Shown piece by piece: positions 21,821-35,168 of a stretch of 64,000 bases of DNA. The position numbers and the translations under genes are program-made. Source of the DNA: Cerrena zonata (lineage: Eukaryota; Basidiomycota; Agaricomycetes; Polyporales; Cerrenaceae); NCBI GenBank assembly GCA_038087015.1, contig JASBNA010000034.1, positions 429,824 to 493,823 on the forward strand. Reading direction: 5' to 3'. The notes beneath the pieces are model-generated. The model did no database searches. It was not told where the DNA came from and worked only from the letters and a program-made list of their open reading frames with translations. The stretch's first letter is position 1; every line of letters starts with the position of its first letter.

Positions 21821-23350
21821 CTCAGTCGTAGACGAAATCACGCATCGCCGACGTCACGTCTACATATTCGGTCCCAACTCGAAACAGTTAGTGAAGCGCA
21901 ACTCGGACAAGGATCAGGCGCCACAGTTACAGGTACGCTCGCCAAATGCGTCGAAGGACAATTTGGTTATGGCTGAACATTATTGTTCTTCAGGCAACAG
22001 ACACCCGTGAGATTTCGTTTTCAGTAGGTCTAGAGAGTCTTTCAAAAGCGTTAAGACCACTATACGCCACCATGGCCGCACAAATATGTGAGTGTGAGAG
22101 TGGTCTTGCCGGTAACATCACAAACCGAGCGACAAATCTACAAAGATGCGTCCATAAGCACTAGAACCGTTGAACTATAATGATCATCATTTACCTATTC
22201 TGGCCAATATGGCAGCGACAATCTGGCGTTCTATTCTACGACGTGAGATTCATCTGCACATTCAGCTATAATTGGGGATAGAGCTTATGTGTATGATCCA
22301 GGCCGAGAAGTAATTGCAATTCCACGCAGACGCGTCAGTAGCAGCAGGAACAAGAGACGTTCGGTAACCGCATTCTTGCCTCTTGATCGAGTTCCGTTCA
22401 TCAAGGCCTATCCAGATTAGGCAACCAGGAACGCCCTGTCCGACTCCGACATCGCGAGAAAATCGCAAGCCTGTCAATAACTCCAGTGCCTGCGAGACCA
22501 TAGCTCATTTGAGAAGATGGGTATTGTGGCCCTAGAGAGTAGATAGAGACAATAGCTGGCCAGAGCTGTATACATATCGATTCGAGAAGTTCACCCATTG
22601 GCTTCGTCGATGGGAACCGGTTGGATTTATACACTTGATAACACGATTTGGATGGGAAATATTGGTTAAGATATACCCTGATATACCTCGTCAAACCTAC
22701 GTATGTCCGTAGAAAGGGTGTAGCGTATGAACCTAAATAGATGGAGATCGACAAACATCACGACGATCAATTCCAGGAACACGTACAGAGAGAGATGTTG
22801 GCCAGTTGCATCCGTAGGGGTGTTTACAGGGTCTCATATTCCTACTTTGGATGATAAGCAGGCAGCTGGTGCCTTGGTTCACCATATGATCACGCTGTGG
22901 TCGCGACTGGGTAATGTTACTTTCGGTCCTGCCTGACTCCAAACACCTCTCGCGGCGTCAGGAGCTCACGGTTTGGCTGACATGTCATGCTGACTATCCA
23001 TTGCGCCCAATAAAAAAGAAATAAGGCGAAACGAACCGTGGTTATAGCGATGTTGGTGAAAACACCCCTGCAAATCATTTTATACAACGTTACACGTACC
23101 TTCCACGATTTTCGTACCTTGATAGTTGCATAAACTCTGCGATGATCTGGTGAAGACTGGAGTGACGCAAAAGGTATCGCGAGTTCGTTGTTCGCACCAA
23201 CAGGCTCGTGGTGCTATAGTACATAGTAGTAGTAAGAGTGTGATTGACAGCGTACACCAACTTGAAGTCCTGCCGAGCGCTTATGTGCTCACAGCTTCTC
23301 CTCTCTAACCACGAACATCTACTCAAAGTAACATAAGACTACGAATTGCA
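21821..23350. other. Long intergenic region without a supported gene
   Basis: About 1.5 kb between divergent laccase and NOSIP genes. Several ORFs of 60-117 codons on both strands overlap one another and show no family features, signal peptides or convincing splice context. Probably promoters of the two flanking genes. Confidence 0.4.
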
Positions 23351-24638
23351 ATGACCAAGCACAGCAAGAACAATACTGCATCGTCCATATTCTCTTATGC
23401 GGAGTACAAGAAGCTTGACTATGGTACTAAACGCGTAAGTCGTAATCCACAATCGAGTTGTATGACATACGCATGCGGAGTGACAAGCAACGTTTAGGAA
23501 ATGAATCTATGAGACGCTTTGATGCATGTGCATTGTGTCTCCAAAGAGCGAGGGAACCCGTAGCTTGTCAACAAGGACATTTGTTCTGCAAAGAGTGTGT
23601 TTACACAGATTTAGGTACGTCTCGACATTTGGATGCGATGTCGATAATAACTCTCGTTCGGACAAAGTCACACAGCTCAATGATATCAAGAGACAGAAAG
23701 CCCGTCTAGAACAGCTCAAGCGTGAGGCGGAGGAGGAGAAAGAAAGAGCCCGCGAGGCTGCCCGAGAGCGAGTCTTGCAAGAGTTTGAAAAGGGTCAACT
23801 CGGTCTCGCTGCGTCTATGTCGGTCGCGACAACATCAGGCACAGATGCCAAAGAATGTATGTTTTCCGATCCGACCGTCTCCATACTCACATTTACATGA
23901 CCGATGTTCCATCAGCCCGCGGTACCAAACGCAAATTTGACTTTGACGCTACAACCGCTGAAAAACTGGCAAGGGAGGCCGAAGAAGCTGCGTTACGCCA
24001 GATTGAGCGCGAGCAAGCAGAAGCTCTCAAACATAAGTTACCTGACTTTTGGCTACCGTCTTTGACCCCAACATATGCATCAAGTGGGCCCCCTACGTCT
24101 CTTTCGGATGTTAAACTTCAGACGACTTGTCGTGGTGGGAATCCCGCCCATCATTTAGCGTATGTTTGATTGAATTATAATCTCTTTAAGGATCAATAAT
24201 GACTCTTTTTAGACGCAAGAACTTGATATCGGTCAAATTCATCTTCGACACCTCCAGTAAACCTAGTTCTTCAGTAGAGTCGACACCTGGCTCAGATTCA
24301 ACCTCTAAGAAGGCTGATGAACCTATGAATCCTATATGTCCTTCTTGTAAGAAAGGGTTTTCTAACAGCACATTGATGTTCAGTGCGTATTATAATTTGT
24401 ACAGCCTTTAACGAGATCCATTTTACTGACCATCTCGCTTATTGCAGTTATGAAACCTTGTGGCCACGTTATTTGTAAAACTTGCACTGATTCTCTTGTC
24501 AAGCCCGCAAAGCAATGCATACAGTGTGATGTCAAGCTTGCGGACAAGGATATTATTTCACTAACCCGGGAGGGCACCGGCTATGCTGCAGGTGGTCTAG
24601 CCGAAACCTCGAAGAAAGGAATCGCTTTCCAAGGCTGA
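23351..24638 (+). CDS. NOSIP-type U-box protein
   Basis: Homologue of nitric oxide synthase-interacting protein, a nuclear U-box E3 ligase family also found with the spliceosome. About 310 residues in six exons. The N-terminal NOSIP signature is MTKHSKNNTASSIFSYAEY, then LGNESMRRFDACALCL and CQQGHLFCKECVY, a split U-box/RING-like half. A charged coiled coil follows (KARLEQLKREAEEEKERARE). The C-terminal U-box half contains CPSCKKGFSN, KPCGHVICKTC and KPAKQCIQCD. The first intron is 23435-23487. At the second intron the acceptor TCACACAG was chosen because it is the one that keeps the coiled-coil frame open. The protein ends KKGIAFQG, close to the family's usual C-terminus, so it is complete. 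Confidence 0.9.
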
Positions 24639-25041
24639 TCCCATGTTGTATTCCCTACTAGCACTTCTGCTATACATTTCGATTACGATTCCAACGTGCC
24701 TGTAGACCTCGAGGCTCTATAGCCAGTCTTAAGCCTTCAGCCTAGGAAATGGTGCGACTTCTTCAACCAAAAAAGGGATATCTCTGTCCAGAATGGTATA
24801 CTCTTCGTGGCGTATTTATTCATTGCATACGTCTTCCTCACTCAGCTGACTTTCGGAAAGCTTCTTTTACTGTCCTGATGATATTGCTATTGTATATTTA
24901 CTTCCTTTCACGGGCCGCCGGAACAGCTTCTAGCTAGCCTTGCTTCTTGTGACGTCCCTGTAAGGGGTTTGCTTGACAGGTATATTACGACAGCATCCCT
25001 CAAAAATTGGAAACCAACACATTACCCCACGAATTGTCATA
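24639..25041. other. Intergenic
   Basis: 3' flank of the U-box gene and promoter of the GH31 gene. No recognisable element. Confidence 0.3.
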
Positions 25042-28000
25042 ATGTGGAGGAATACGCCCCTTTCAAGTTTGCTCTTTGCTATACAAATTGCCTTTTTGCT
25101 GCTTTTGCTCACGCTTGGGACCGCAGCCACGAATATCAGTGATGGGTACTTTCAACCCAACTCAACAGGTATAAAACTTCAGAATGGCTTCGAACGTGTA
25201 TTCATTCAAGTGTGTCTCGTTATTCCTTGTTTTCCGTTCGTCACTGAGTGGTCCGCTTAGCCATTTGGCCCTCATGGTTTCCGTGTCCGTGCTAGTATCA
25301 TGCGCGATCCGACGGGAAATGAGCCATCTGCTTTAGTTGACCCTCCTATTACAGGCCCAGGGGCGAGCGCTGGTCTTGCCCATGATCTGACCGTACCTTT
25401 CAAAGGCAACGCGACACTACGCAATGGCAACTTAGTTATCGACTTATCTCAAGGCGTACTTTCGTTCTTCCGAGTTTCCCCCAATGGCTCTCGAACTCTC
25501 CTCACTTCCGAATACACCGATACTAAGACCCTCCCTGCACGATACTATAGACAGGATTTCAGAGCTGGGAGCTTCGCCGCTGAGTTTTCGTTCACTAGCG
25601 AAGCGGACGAACAGATCTATGGAGTAGGCCAGCAGGCGTGCTGTAAAGACAATTCGGTGAACAAGAAGGGTCAAGTCGTAGATTTGATCAATTACAACTC
25701 ACATGTGCCGTTACCGGTTTTCATGTCGAGTAAAGGTTACTTGCAATTTTTCAACATGCCTGGTCAGGGGCGTTTAGGTCTGTTTTCATGGATTCCAAAG
25801 ATCCTATAGGCTGCTAATCTTCGCTCCACATTGACAGAGTTTAGTCCATTACGAACCAGGCTTGCTGTCGATGAGGCGACTACTGTGGACTACTGGATGT
25901 AAGGTCGACATGTGAACTTCGCCTTCGCCTGAAGAATGAACTGACCTTCAATTAGTACTACAGCCGAACCAGGAGACTATGACGCTCTCCAGGAACAATT
26001 CACCGCAGTGACAGGTCTTTTTATCTCATGTACTCTCAAGTACCTTTTCACTGACCAAGCCTTATTTAGGACGACAACCAACTCCACCCGATTTCATACT
26101 GGGTTATCAGCAATCCAAACTGCGATATTTCAACGAGACACAAATCTTGAACCTAGCTCAACGATTCCATGACGAACAGGTCAACGTCTCCCTAATCGTC
26201 GTCGGTGCGTAACGTTAGTCAGTCGACTGGAAATTGAACTTGACATTCGACCTAGATTTCTTCGCTTGGAAATTCCAGGGTGATTGGTGTGTTATCACTT
26301 ACCGTTCTAGGAACACTAAACGCGTTGAGCATATTGACTAGGTCATTCAACCCTGAATTCTGGCCGGATCCAGTGAGTATGGCAGCCAAGGTGAAAGAGC
26401 TGACCGGCGCGGAAATGATGGTATCACTTTGGCCGAGCGTTGAAGACTTATCCGTAAACTATATCCCTATGCAAGAACAAGGTCTCTTGGCTACTACACG
26501 AGATGGTCCTGGGGTACAGGATTCTTTCGCCGGTGTTTATACGAGATTGGTTGACTCGACCAATCCCGCTGCGAGAGAGTTCTTATGTGAGCATCATCTC
26601 ATTTGTTGTTCTTGTGAGGTCGTTATTGACAAGCCCGTTTCCGCAGGGAAAAGATTGAACGATAGTTATTTTTCTAAAGGGATCCATAATTTCTGGATTG
26701 ATCAAGCAGACGGTAATGATACTCGTCACACTTCAGCTGTAACCACTGAAGGATATTTATGTAGGCGGTACTATTGGGGAGCCTTTTGAAAACAGTGAGC
26801 AATATATTCATATATGATGGTATCATCTTACTGAAACCCACCCATGAAGACGGACAAGATACTATCAACTCCCTTCCCTACTCTCGTTCATTTGCCCAGT
26901 ACTTTCTCGGTACTCAAGAGAAGATAGGCAAAATGTATCCTTGGCTCCATCAACAAGCTATCGAAGAAGGTTTCCGGAATCTCACCGAAGCATCCGGTCC
27001 AACCACCTCATGCCAATTCATGTCTCTTACCAGAAGTACGTTTGTCGGAGGGCAAAAATTCTGCTCGTACCTCTGGAGTGGAGATACGAGTTCTAGATTC
27101 GATGTCTTGGCCCAGCAAATCACTGCGGGAGTTTCTGTCGCAGCCAGTGGAATTTCATCGTGGACGTTAGATATTGGTGGGTTTTCTGGGTTGAATGTTG
27201 ACACCGATGAAGGTCGTGAGTTGTTTGTGAGATGGTTGTCCATGGGGGTCTTTTTGCCTTATGTGAGTGTAGCCCTATATTGAAACCGTTTCAGGCTCGG
27301 TTTATTGATCGGCCGGAAACTTCAGATGCGTGTTCATGGGTTTGTATTGCGTCTTTTCTGAGGGGGTTTGTATCTAACACTGGATTATTAGAGATCGCAG
27401 TTGCAACATACCTCCGGATCCTTCGCAATTCCTCGCGAACCTGTGTCCTAACGAGGTCAGTACAACGAAATACTGTTCGAAAATTCGCTAACGACAAACC
27501 CAATTCCTACAGCCATGGTCATATGGTGATGAAAACTTTGCGATCATCAAGAAGGTATGCCCTCTTCATCCTCTATGCCCATTTCTAGATAGAAATAACA
27601 ATGATTTAGTATATTGCACTCCGCTACGAGCTCATTCCATATGTCAAGACACTCTTCCAAATGCTGCACACATCCGGTCGAACAATCATGAGGCCACTTT
27701 ATTACGATTTCAGCCACGATTCGATGGTAGTCAACGCGACTGCGACCAACGATCCACTCATTGTCCACGAATATCTATTCGGTACTGTTGATTTCCAAAA
27801 TGACTTGAAAATGTGGAAGCTAAAGGTATCAATAGGCCCTAGGCTGCTGGTGGCTCCTGTCTCTGTGCAGGGCGCGAAGACAAGGGATGTATACCTTCCT
27901 GTATTATCGGACGCAATGAAAGCACAGGGATTCACTTGGACCCATTGGTAAGTTCTCCGCACAACTCGTGATTGATACATTCTGATGTCTTCCTCTCCCT

Positions 28001-28130
28001 TATCAGGTGGTCGGACAAGGATTTCGGTACTGGAGGAGATATTGTGACAGTAGATGCGCCACTGGACCAGATCCCAGTATTTTTCCTTGGAAAGAAAGAA
28101 GACATTTTATCGGGCAAGGTGAATTTCTGA
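25042..28130 (+). CDS. Glycoside hydrolase family 31 enzyme (alpha-glucosidase/alpha-xylosidase-like)
   Basis: Retaining alpha-glycosidase, probably secreted or vacuolar. The start MWRNTPLSSLLF opens a hydrophobic signal sequence (IQIAFLLLLLTLGTAA). About a dozen exons give roughly 800 residues. Landmarks in order are EQIYGVGQQACC, GYQQSKLRYFNE, the segment FFAWKFQGDWSFNPEFWPDP, FWIDQADGG (region of the catalytic nucleophile), SYLWSGDTSSRFD (acid/base Asp), DIGGFSG, MRPLYYDF, and GPRLLVAPV in the C-terminal beta domain. The ordering is that of GH31. The nucleophile region with IDQAD, rather than the classic WxDMNE, points to the alpha-xylosidase side of the family, but substrate is not certain. 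The first intron removes the bases between FIQ and PFGPHGFRVR. Confidence 0.88.
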
Positions 28131-28243
28131 AGGAAAAGCAATTGCATAACGATAGCCCTGTGTAGATAGCGAGTATAAGTACGACATAGAAGTGACCAGA
28201 AAATGTTGTGCATGATTTAATCATGTATGTATAAGTTGTGAAT

Positions 28244-29048
28244 TCATTCCATAACCCATTCCCGGACAGCCTTGCATCCACCTACGTCGGGGTGTAGGAG
28301 GACAGATGAAATCCAGTGTTCCAACAACTGTCGGCGTTGTTCGAGGAACGCTGGTCTGAACTTCGACCAAGGTGATTTGGGTGGAAGAGGTGGGACTGAA
28401 CGCTGATAATTTGACTAAATACATCGTTTCAGCACAAGTAGAAGGGTAAGAGACATGAGAGCGTACTGGCAGCGTTGCACGTAGTTTGGCGTGGAGTTCC
28501 GCAAAGGCACTGTATCGTTTAAGAGCGTGGATTACAGTCCCCTAATAATTCAGGCTGAGTAAGGAAAAACCAGACGTAGGGAGGGCTTCTACCTCCTTTG
28601 TATGAATGGCTAGATCGTAGACTGTATCTCGTTTAGAACGTTCACAGCAGCGTTGAGCGTAACAATGTCACGTACCGATGTAAGCACCACCTAATTTATC
28701 TCCGACACTCGACCATCCAGCCACCTTTACTTCACGAGCGAACGCTTGGCTTTCCCCCGAGTTATCCGCCAACCATATATCGTTGGAAAATACAGAGGGT
28801 GCTCCAACAGGAGACATAGGACGTTCTGGTGATCTGTAATCCGGGGTCTAACAAACAAATAGAAAAGTTAGGGCTACCACTCAGTAGTCAGGGAGAAGAC
28901 CTACGTCGCATATCTCTTCGTAAAGTCGGGCTTCCTCCTCGACGTCGATCCTATCCGGTATTAATACGAGTAAGCCCTTGCTGCTCGAGAGAGAGTTGGA
29001 CTTTGAGATGGTCGACGAGCCGGATGCTTCGGAAGATTGTGAAGCCAT
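28244..29048 (-). CDS. PX-domain protein (Ypt35-like)
   Basis: About 230 residues from six exons. The PX (phosphoinositide-binding) domain reads VKVAGWSSVGDKLGGAYI, then YDLAIHTKEG, VIHALKRYSAFAELHAKL, the proline-rich loop RSVPPLPPKSPW, and RPAFLEQRRQLLEHWISSVL. It ends VREWVME before TGA. The RYS motif and the PPLPPK loop are the standard lipid-contact elements. The N-terminal 50 residues are Ser-rich and disordered. Small stand-alone PX proteins of this type are endosomal or vacuolar membrane-contact factors in yeast; the same role here is inference. The start MASQSSEA is the first true ATG in frame; upstream codons in the same frame have none. Confidence 0.82.
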
Positions 29049-29363
29049 TAGTAGTAGAAGTACAGTGTGTTTAGCCACACGCGATGTTCATAAGGTAGCT
29101 CAAGAGGAGGATGTGAGAAGACGAGGGAACGAACAATTGCCTCCATTCTCTGAACCGACAGGATGAAACGTCAAGAACCGTGCTCCATCTTTAGCTCGCA
29201 GTTGATCGTCGGCCCGGTCCGGGCATGTACATAAAATACGAAATTTTGAATCATACAATAGTCGAGAAACAACGTGGTCGAGCCAATATACATGAGAGAT
29301 ATAGTCAAATATATGATGCTGGCGAAATAAAACGTCCGTGCAGTTGAAATGCGTCGGATAACT
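29049..29363. other. Intergenic
   Basis: Promoter side of the PX gene and 3' flank of the next minus-strand gene. Nothing recognised. Confidence 0.3.
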
Positions 29364-30663
29364 TCATATGTTCGAGGTCCCAGGCATTGGAACTAGGGCT
29401 TTCGTTTTTCCCCCAGCATTTAGGTGTGCGATAATAAGCTATGGACACAGAGTTAGATCTTCTACTAACAAATCATGAGGTTATTTACTTACTCGTACGG
29501 TCTCCAGATGTTTGGGCACTTTGAGGATAGCTATAGAGGTACATAGCATCTTTCTCATAAGTCCGATGTAGTTGAACATCACCGTTTCTGTAAAGAGCAA
29601 TGATCCCGCGTTCATAAGCAGACGAAGCAAGGCCTTCATTTTGGCTTCGTTCAGTGGATCTAGGAGCATCTCTATGCAGAGCATAGTGTCGGAAACAGTA
29701 ATGAATTTCCTGCTGAATGACATTCCAATAGATCCAGATAGAATTTGCTGGTACTCAGCTCTCAGGCGCTGTTCAACTGTCAGGATATCGATTTCTGGCA
29801 CATCGTCCTAGAATATTAGAATTAGAACATCGCCTTCGAGTAGTATAGAGCCCACGAACCTTCCAACATTCTCTAAACGTTGCCAGAATGGCGAATTTGA
29901 TTTCATCCCGAAGTCGATCAGCATAGGTCTTTCCGCATGGAGCAGCCCGAATGTTATCGATAATTACGGACCACGATAGGAGATCACCTCTCAATCGGTG
30001 TTCGCTCTCTGCACCTTTACAGCTGACACGCCAACCGATAATATTGAGTTCCTCGAGTTGTATTTGTCCCAGGATCTCAGCTGCCTCTTTGTCACTGAGC
30101 TGTTGACGTTGGAACCGACAAAGGAGGGCCACTATAGCATCCTCTCGTTTTGATGTCGCGTCAGGAATTTCCCAGGATTCAGGTATACTATAGGTCCACA
30201 GATCTGGGAGTTGACTTCTAATCAGGCCAGGAACTTTACCCGAGTCCAAGTTGTTCTGCATGAACGCGAGCGCAGAGTTCAGCAACACCGGACTAGGATT
30301 GAATGTGATCTGTGTTGGCGAGGTCGTATATGACACCTGGTTCGAGGAGCAGCGATTGATATCGGCAATTTGAGGTTCCGTGCACTGTGACTGCGTTAGG
30401 GACAGAGGAGAGATCATAGTCGTCGCGATTCGTTGAGGATTAGCCATGTTTGGAGACCTGAAGAGTTTAGGGTTTCTATCCGTCTCTATAGTGAGGGTTG
30501 GTCTAGTTTTAGCCACAGCTCGTGAAGGTCTAGGAGTCTTCTCAGCATCAGTGTTGACTTGGGCCAAGTCGTGAAGTAAGTTTGAATAGCCACTGTTGAT
30601 GCGTGTACGAAGGAATTCTAGGTGATAATCTGGTGTACCTAGAGGATTCGTTGACGAAGACAT
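29364..30663 (-). CDS. Hypothetical protein, helical C-terminal half
   Basis: Three exons encode about 400 residues. The first, 29860-30663, carries most of the protein. A donor after RECWK joins to VPEIDILTVEQRLRAEYQQI, and a last intron after LETVR leads to LIIAHLNAGGKTKALVPM and the stop. The N-terminal third is Ser/Thr/Pro-rich; the remainder is predicted helical (AIVALLCRFQRQQLSDKEAA, MKALLRLLMNAGSLL). No signal peptide or membrane helix. A TATA-like element is 83 bases upstream. I do not recognise a family. The helical repeats could resemble MIF4G/HEAT-type folds, but no specific motif supports this. Confidence 0.7.
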
Positions 30664-30745
30664 ATTGCTCGAGGAGGTGCAGCGGTAGGGTAGAAATGTG
30701 AGAGTTGTGGATGAAGTGGCAAGATGGAAGAAGGCGACGAGACAG

Positions 30746-30753
30746 TTTATATA
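30746..30753 (-). promoter_or_regulatory. TATA box of the hypothetical gene
   Basis: Minus-strand TATATAAA, 83 bases upstream of the start at 30663. Confidence 0.5.
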
Positions 30754-31373
30754 CGCATGTGTGTGTGGCAATGCCTCATTGTCCTTCACACGCGCAGATT
30801 TTCCACTGCTAATACTTGCCTTTGTTCTCTGAGTGCATCAAAGAACAGGGTCAATGGCGTACAAGTACATAGGACTCCCTCATTGTCATCAATATATAAC
30901 AGGCCCTGGCAAGGCGTGATGTGTTTTCTGCGAAATCAGTAAGATACAAAGAAGTATAGAGTTCAGCATGAGAGATATTTCTATACGATGACATCGTATC
31001 AGAAAGAGGATGTGCTGGTAAGTGGTTTGAGCATTGAAAGAGTTAAGGGTGACAAAGAGCCAACCAATTTGAAAAGCCGCGTTCCATTGGCACCAAATAA
31101 CGCGTAAACAAATATAGGCGCGCGTAGTATCGTCCTATGAACAATCAACAGCTAGGGGGAAACATAACTCCACGAGAATTACATCCCTCGATACATCCCA
31201 TGCATGGAATAAAGGAAGTCAGAAGTCCACATCGGCATTCCGAATGTGAGTAAGGACGAGAACAAAGAAAGGGATCAGATGCCCTACCCCATGCAAGCCG
31301 ATAGTCCGATGGTATAAAATAAGTCCATCGACGTTCAACGTCGGCATACTAACCCCCCATTAGCGGAACATAC
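30754..31373. other. Intergenic
   Basis: No supported gene or motif seen in this stretch. Confidence 0.3.
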
Positions 31374-32178
31374 TTATGAGGATTCGTGCCTGACCAGGTA
31401 CAATTTCCGGAGTTTAATCAAAGTAGGAGTCCGGCAGAGCAAGACCAACGGCAGTGTGCGGACGCGAGGCGGCACAGACAAATATGAAATCAGGAATTGA
31501 GTTGACGGAAGCAATGCCCATGCCAAGATCTGCGTGCCTCCCGAAACTAACGAGAGCGGTACCAAATCAGTACACTGTTAGGGAAAACATATCATCGACA
31601 TCTGAACGTATGCGTTCAGAAGTGAGATAAGGTACCGATATCTGAAGGTACGCGCAAGAGCGGAGGTAAAAGTGAATACCAGCTTGATAAATCCACTTGC
31701 AGCAAAACAGAACAAACCAAATATTGTGTCCGTTCCTGGAGAACTAAGTGCATGGAAAAGCCGTGGGAGAAGACCTACGACGTTCCTTAGTCGGGGCCTA
31801 GTTTCTAGTTTGACAACATAAAACAGCTGCGCCACATTCCACGAAAGGATACCAAGAAGGTTCCAAGCGTTGATCTGTCAACGGAAGGATATAGATGAGG
31901 TTGAGAAACGTCTGCTATCCGAACATCGTGGGTTAGACGTAGGACTTATGTAGGCACTGGTGCGTCGGAGCTAGTGGTTCGTACGTTTTATCAGTGTGAT
32001 CGCGGAACCTGATTCGGACATCGCACCTGCCAACTTGCCGGAACACTGGATAGTCATACAGACAGGACTTTGACCTAATCAGCCGTAGGAGACGGTGACA
32101 CAAGCCCACTTACGCTGTAGCATATGGGAATGAATTCATTGCGGCAGAAGCTAAAGTGCCTCGGAATGAAGGTGGCAT
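31374..32178 (-). CDS. Possible membrane protein, exon structure unresolved
   Basis: The best-supported piece is an exon at 31680-31874, 65 codons flanked by a good acceptor (TTGACAG) and donor (GTATTC). It reads INAWNLLGILSWNVAQLFY, then KLETRPRLRNVVGLL and GTDTIFGLFCFAASGFIKL, with hydrophobic segments. A possible start exon at 32176 (MPPSFRGTLASAAMNSFPY) and a 3' exon at about 31374-31570 could belong to it. In the 3' exon two frames stay open, one hydrophobic to 31374 and one ending ALPDSYFD, and I cannot choose. The connecting exons do not splice cleanly. Family not recognised. Confidence 0.3.
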
Positions 32179-32888
32179 TGACAGGGTCAGTGAACCACTG
32201 TGAGATTTTGCGGGATGCTTTGAAGCAAGCACCACGTAATGCTTATTATGTAGAGCAGCAGCGTATATGCAGGATTATAGCGAGCACATGGATTTAATGA
32301 TGAGCAAGTGAAAGTGAGATGGTTTTACGACCATTGGTACTGAAAATACCGTATGAAAGGTTATGCCCTCAGACTCGGAGCCGGAAAACATCGATCTCAA
32401 TGTGGCGCTGATTTCAAAGGCCATCAATTCACTTGCCTTATTTAGAAGGGAACGCGGTTACTGAACTTCAGTGGATCATTGCGAACCTTGTTATCATTAC
32501 GCGTCATAGCTATACCAATATTACTCAGTAAACCCTTCCCAACAAGCAAGCATAATGCTCTCACTTGCATATCGTCTCAAAATCCCCGAAAAGTCACCGC
32601 TCAACCTCGAAAGAACATAGGTATTGGTGTACGTATGATATTCGATGGCTCAGCAAGTTGATGACCGCTCAGACAGCAATGCCTTTCTCACGTATGGCTA
32701 TTCCCTCAATCAAAGGGGGTACCAAGAGATCTTTGAGGGACCACGAAATCCTGCTTAGATGGAATTTGCACTATGGGCCCAATATTTCCCTCTCTGCATT
32801 CGTACCTTCCAAGGCTTATGCTGACGAGGATAGGACTAGAGCATAACGAACGAGGCAAATTTGCACAACTTTCCGCGTCCAGCATGTC
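32179..32888. other. Intergenic, promoter side of laccase 2
   Basis: Nothing recognised beyond the downstream TATA box. ORFs here are short and overlap without coding features. Confidence 0.3.
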
Positions 32889-32896
32889 TATAAAAG
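32889..32896 (+). promoter_or_regulatory. TATA box of laccase 2
   Basis: TATAAAAG, 68 bases before the first T of the ATG region at 32964, matching the arrangement in laccase 1. Confidence 0.65.
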
Positions 32897-32963
32897 AGTG
32901 GCCTTGCAGACCGAAGAAAGGCAGAGAACTTCTTCTCTACTCCTGTCAACTCATCTCTGCAGA

Positions 32964-35168
32964 ATGAGCTCGAAACTGCTTACTCTAGCTTTTATCGCCC
33001 TCGCGTTGTCTTTAGGTACTTATGCCGGTACAGGCCCCGTCACCGACTTGCGCATCGTCAACAAGGATATTGCTCCGGATGGTTTCATGCGCCCAACTGT
33101 GCTCGCTGGGGGTACTTTCCCCGGTGCACTCATCACCGGTCAGAAGGTAGGATATACCAGCATCGTCTTTGTAACAATCACTAACGGTCAATTATATAGG
33201 GAGACAACTTCCAAATCAATGTCATCGACGAGCTTACCGATGACAGAATGCTGACGCAGACATCTATCGTAAATAATACCCTGTTGGTTTCGCTTTCGTA
33301 TCTGACTCTCGTTCTTAGCATTGGCACGGTTTCTTCCAAAAGGGGACTTCTTGGGCCGATGGCCCTGCCTTTGTCACCCAATGCCCTATTGTCACTGGAA
33401 ACTCTTTCCTGTATGAATTTGATGTCCCAGACCAGCCCGGGACTTTCTGGTACCATAGTCACTTATCTACCCAATACTGTGACGGTCTTCGTGGTCCGTT
33501 CGTTGTTTACGACCCTAACGATCCCAACAAGCAACTGTACGACATTGACAACGGTATGTCCGAAATACTGTCCCCTTCAACAACAGTTGTTAATCATGGA
33601 TGCATACACCAGATGATACGGTCATTACCTTGGCCGACTGGTATCACGTTCTCGCCCGAACTGTTGTCGGAGTTGCGTAAGTAAAAAAATAATTCTCAAT
33701 GTCCGAGTCCTCTAAAACAAACAAATTATTATCATAGAACACCTGACGCAACCTTGATTAATGGTCTTGGTCGATCTCCTTCTGGGCCGGCAGATGCTGA
33801 GCTGGCTGTCATCACCGTCGAACGCGGAAAGCGGTATGTTATTGGGCTTTGCCTACATTATAAATACTTATACTTATACAAAACTACTCTAGATATCGAT
33901 TCCGCTTGGTTTCGATTTCATGTGACCCCAATTACATATTCTCCATCGATGACCATTCTATGACAGTCATCGAAGTGGATGGTGTCAATACCCAGTCTCT
34001 CACCGTTGACTCTATTCAGATCTTCGCCGGTCAGCGATACTCGTTCGTCGTGAGTTAATTACAACATACAGTAATTCTTGACATCCTTTTTGACTGTTGT
34101 TGTAGCTTCACGCGAACCGACCGGAGAACAACTATTGGATCAGGGCTCGACCTAATGTTGGTGCAGATACGACTACAGTCAATGGAATGAACTCTGCCAT
34201 CCTTCGCTACGTCGGAGCTCCGGTAGCGGAACCGCAAACTCCTGAAACTCCCAGTCTCACGCCCTTGCTCGAAACGAGCCTTCGCCCTCTCGTGTATACT
34301 CCTGTGGTATGTGTCACGAAATGTCTAGGTATTTCCCTAATGACACGACTTTATGGATAATAGCCTGGAAACCCTACACCTGGTGGCGCCGATATCGTAC
34401 ACACCCTCGACTTGAGCTTCGTACGTTCAGCTCGTATCAAATACAGATGAAAGAATCATGCCTGACCTTCATTTGACACCAGGACGCTGGTCGCTTTAGT
34501 GTCAACGGTGCCTCATTCCACGACCCTACGGTCCCTGTCCTCCTCCAAATCCTTAGTGGCACTCATAATGCTCAAGATCTGCTTCCCCCTGGAAGCGTCA
34601 TCGGGCTCGAATTGGGAAAGGTTGTTGAACTAGTCATACCTGCTGGAGTTGTTGGTGGTCCCCATCCTTTCCATCTCCACGGGGTGAGTACATCCGATCT
34701 GTTGGGTACTCAAATTACGGTCACTTACAGTCAGATAGCACAACTTCTGGGTCGTACGAAGTGCTGGAAGCAGTCAATATAACTTTAATGATGCCATTCT
34801 CCGAGATGTTGTCAGCATTGGAGGTGCAGGCGATCAAGTCACCATCCGTTTCGTGGTATGTTCTATGTGTTTCATCTTTTTTGTTCTATTAAACCTAGCC
34901 ATGCATAGACCGATAATCCGGGACCATGGTTCCTCCACTGTCATATCGATTGGCATCTGGAAGCTGGTCTTGCTGTCGTTTTCGCAGAGGGTGCTGAAAG
35001 CACCGCTGCGGCTAATCCTACACCTCGTACGTGATTCCTCGGCTCTTCATTGCGCGAACGTGTACTCAATTTAATACCTTTGTAGCTGCCTGGGATGAGC
35101 TTTGTCCCAAGTACAACGCGCTCAGCGCACAGAGGAAGGTGGCACCGAAGAAAGGAACTGCTATTTAA
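32964..35168 (+). CDS. Laccase (secreted multicopper oxidase) 2
   Basis: Secreted phenol-oxidising multicopper oxidase. Signal peptide [20 protein letters not shown], mature part from about [13 protein letters not shown]. About eleven exons were joined by hand and the frame stays open throughout. Motifs: L1 [16 protein letters not shown]2 [17 protein letters not shown]3 [11 protein letters not shown]4 [12 protein letters not shown]. The residue ten after the L4 cysteine is Leu, not Phe as in laccase 1, which is associated with lower redox potential. The C-terminus carries a basic tail ([11 protein letters not shown]) after [14 protein letters not shown]. It is convergent with laccase 3, 478 bases away; similarity between the two, including the tail, suggests local duplication. 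Confidence 0.92.

Noticed and set aside
21741..23350. Possible fourth laccase or other gene between laccase 1 and NOSIP
   Set aside because: No copper-binding motif, signal peptide or chain of compatible exons could be found in any frame.
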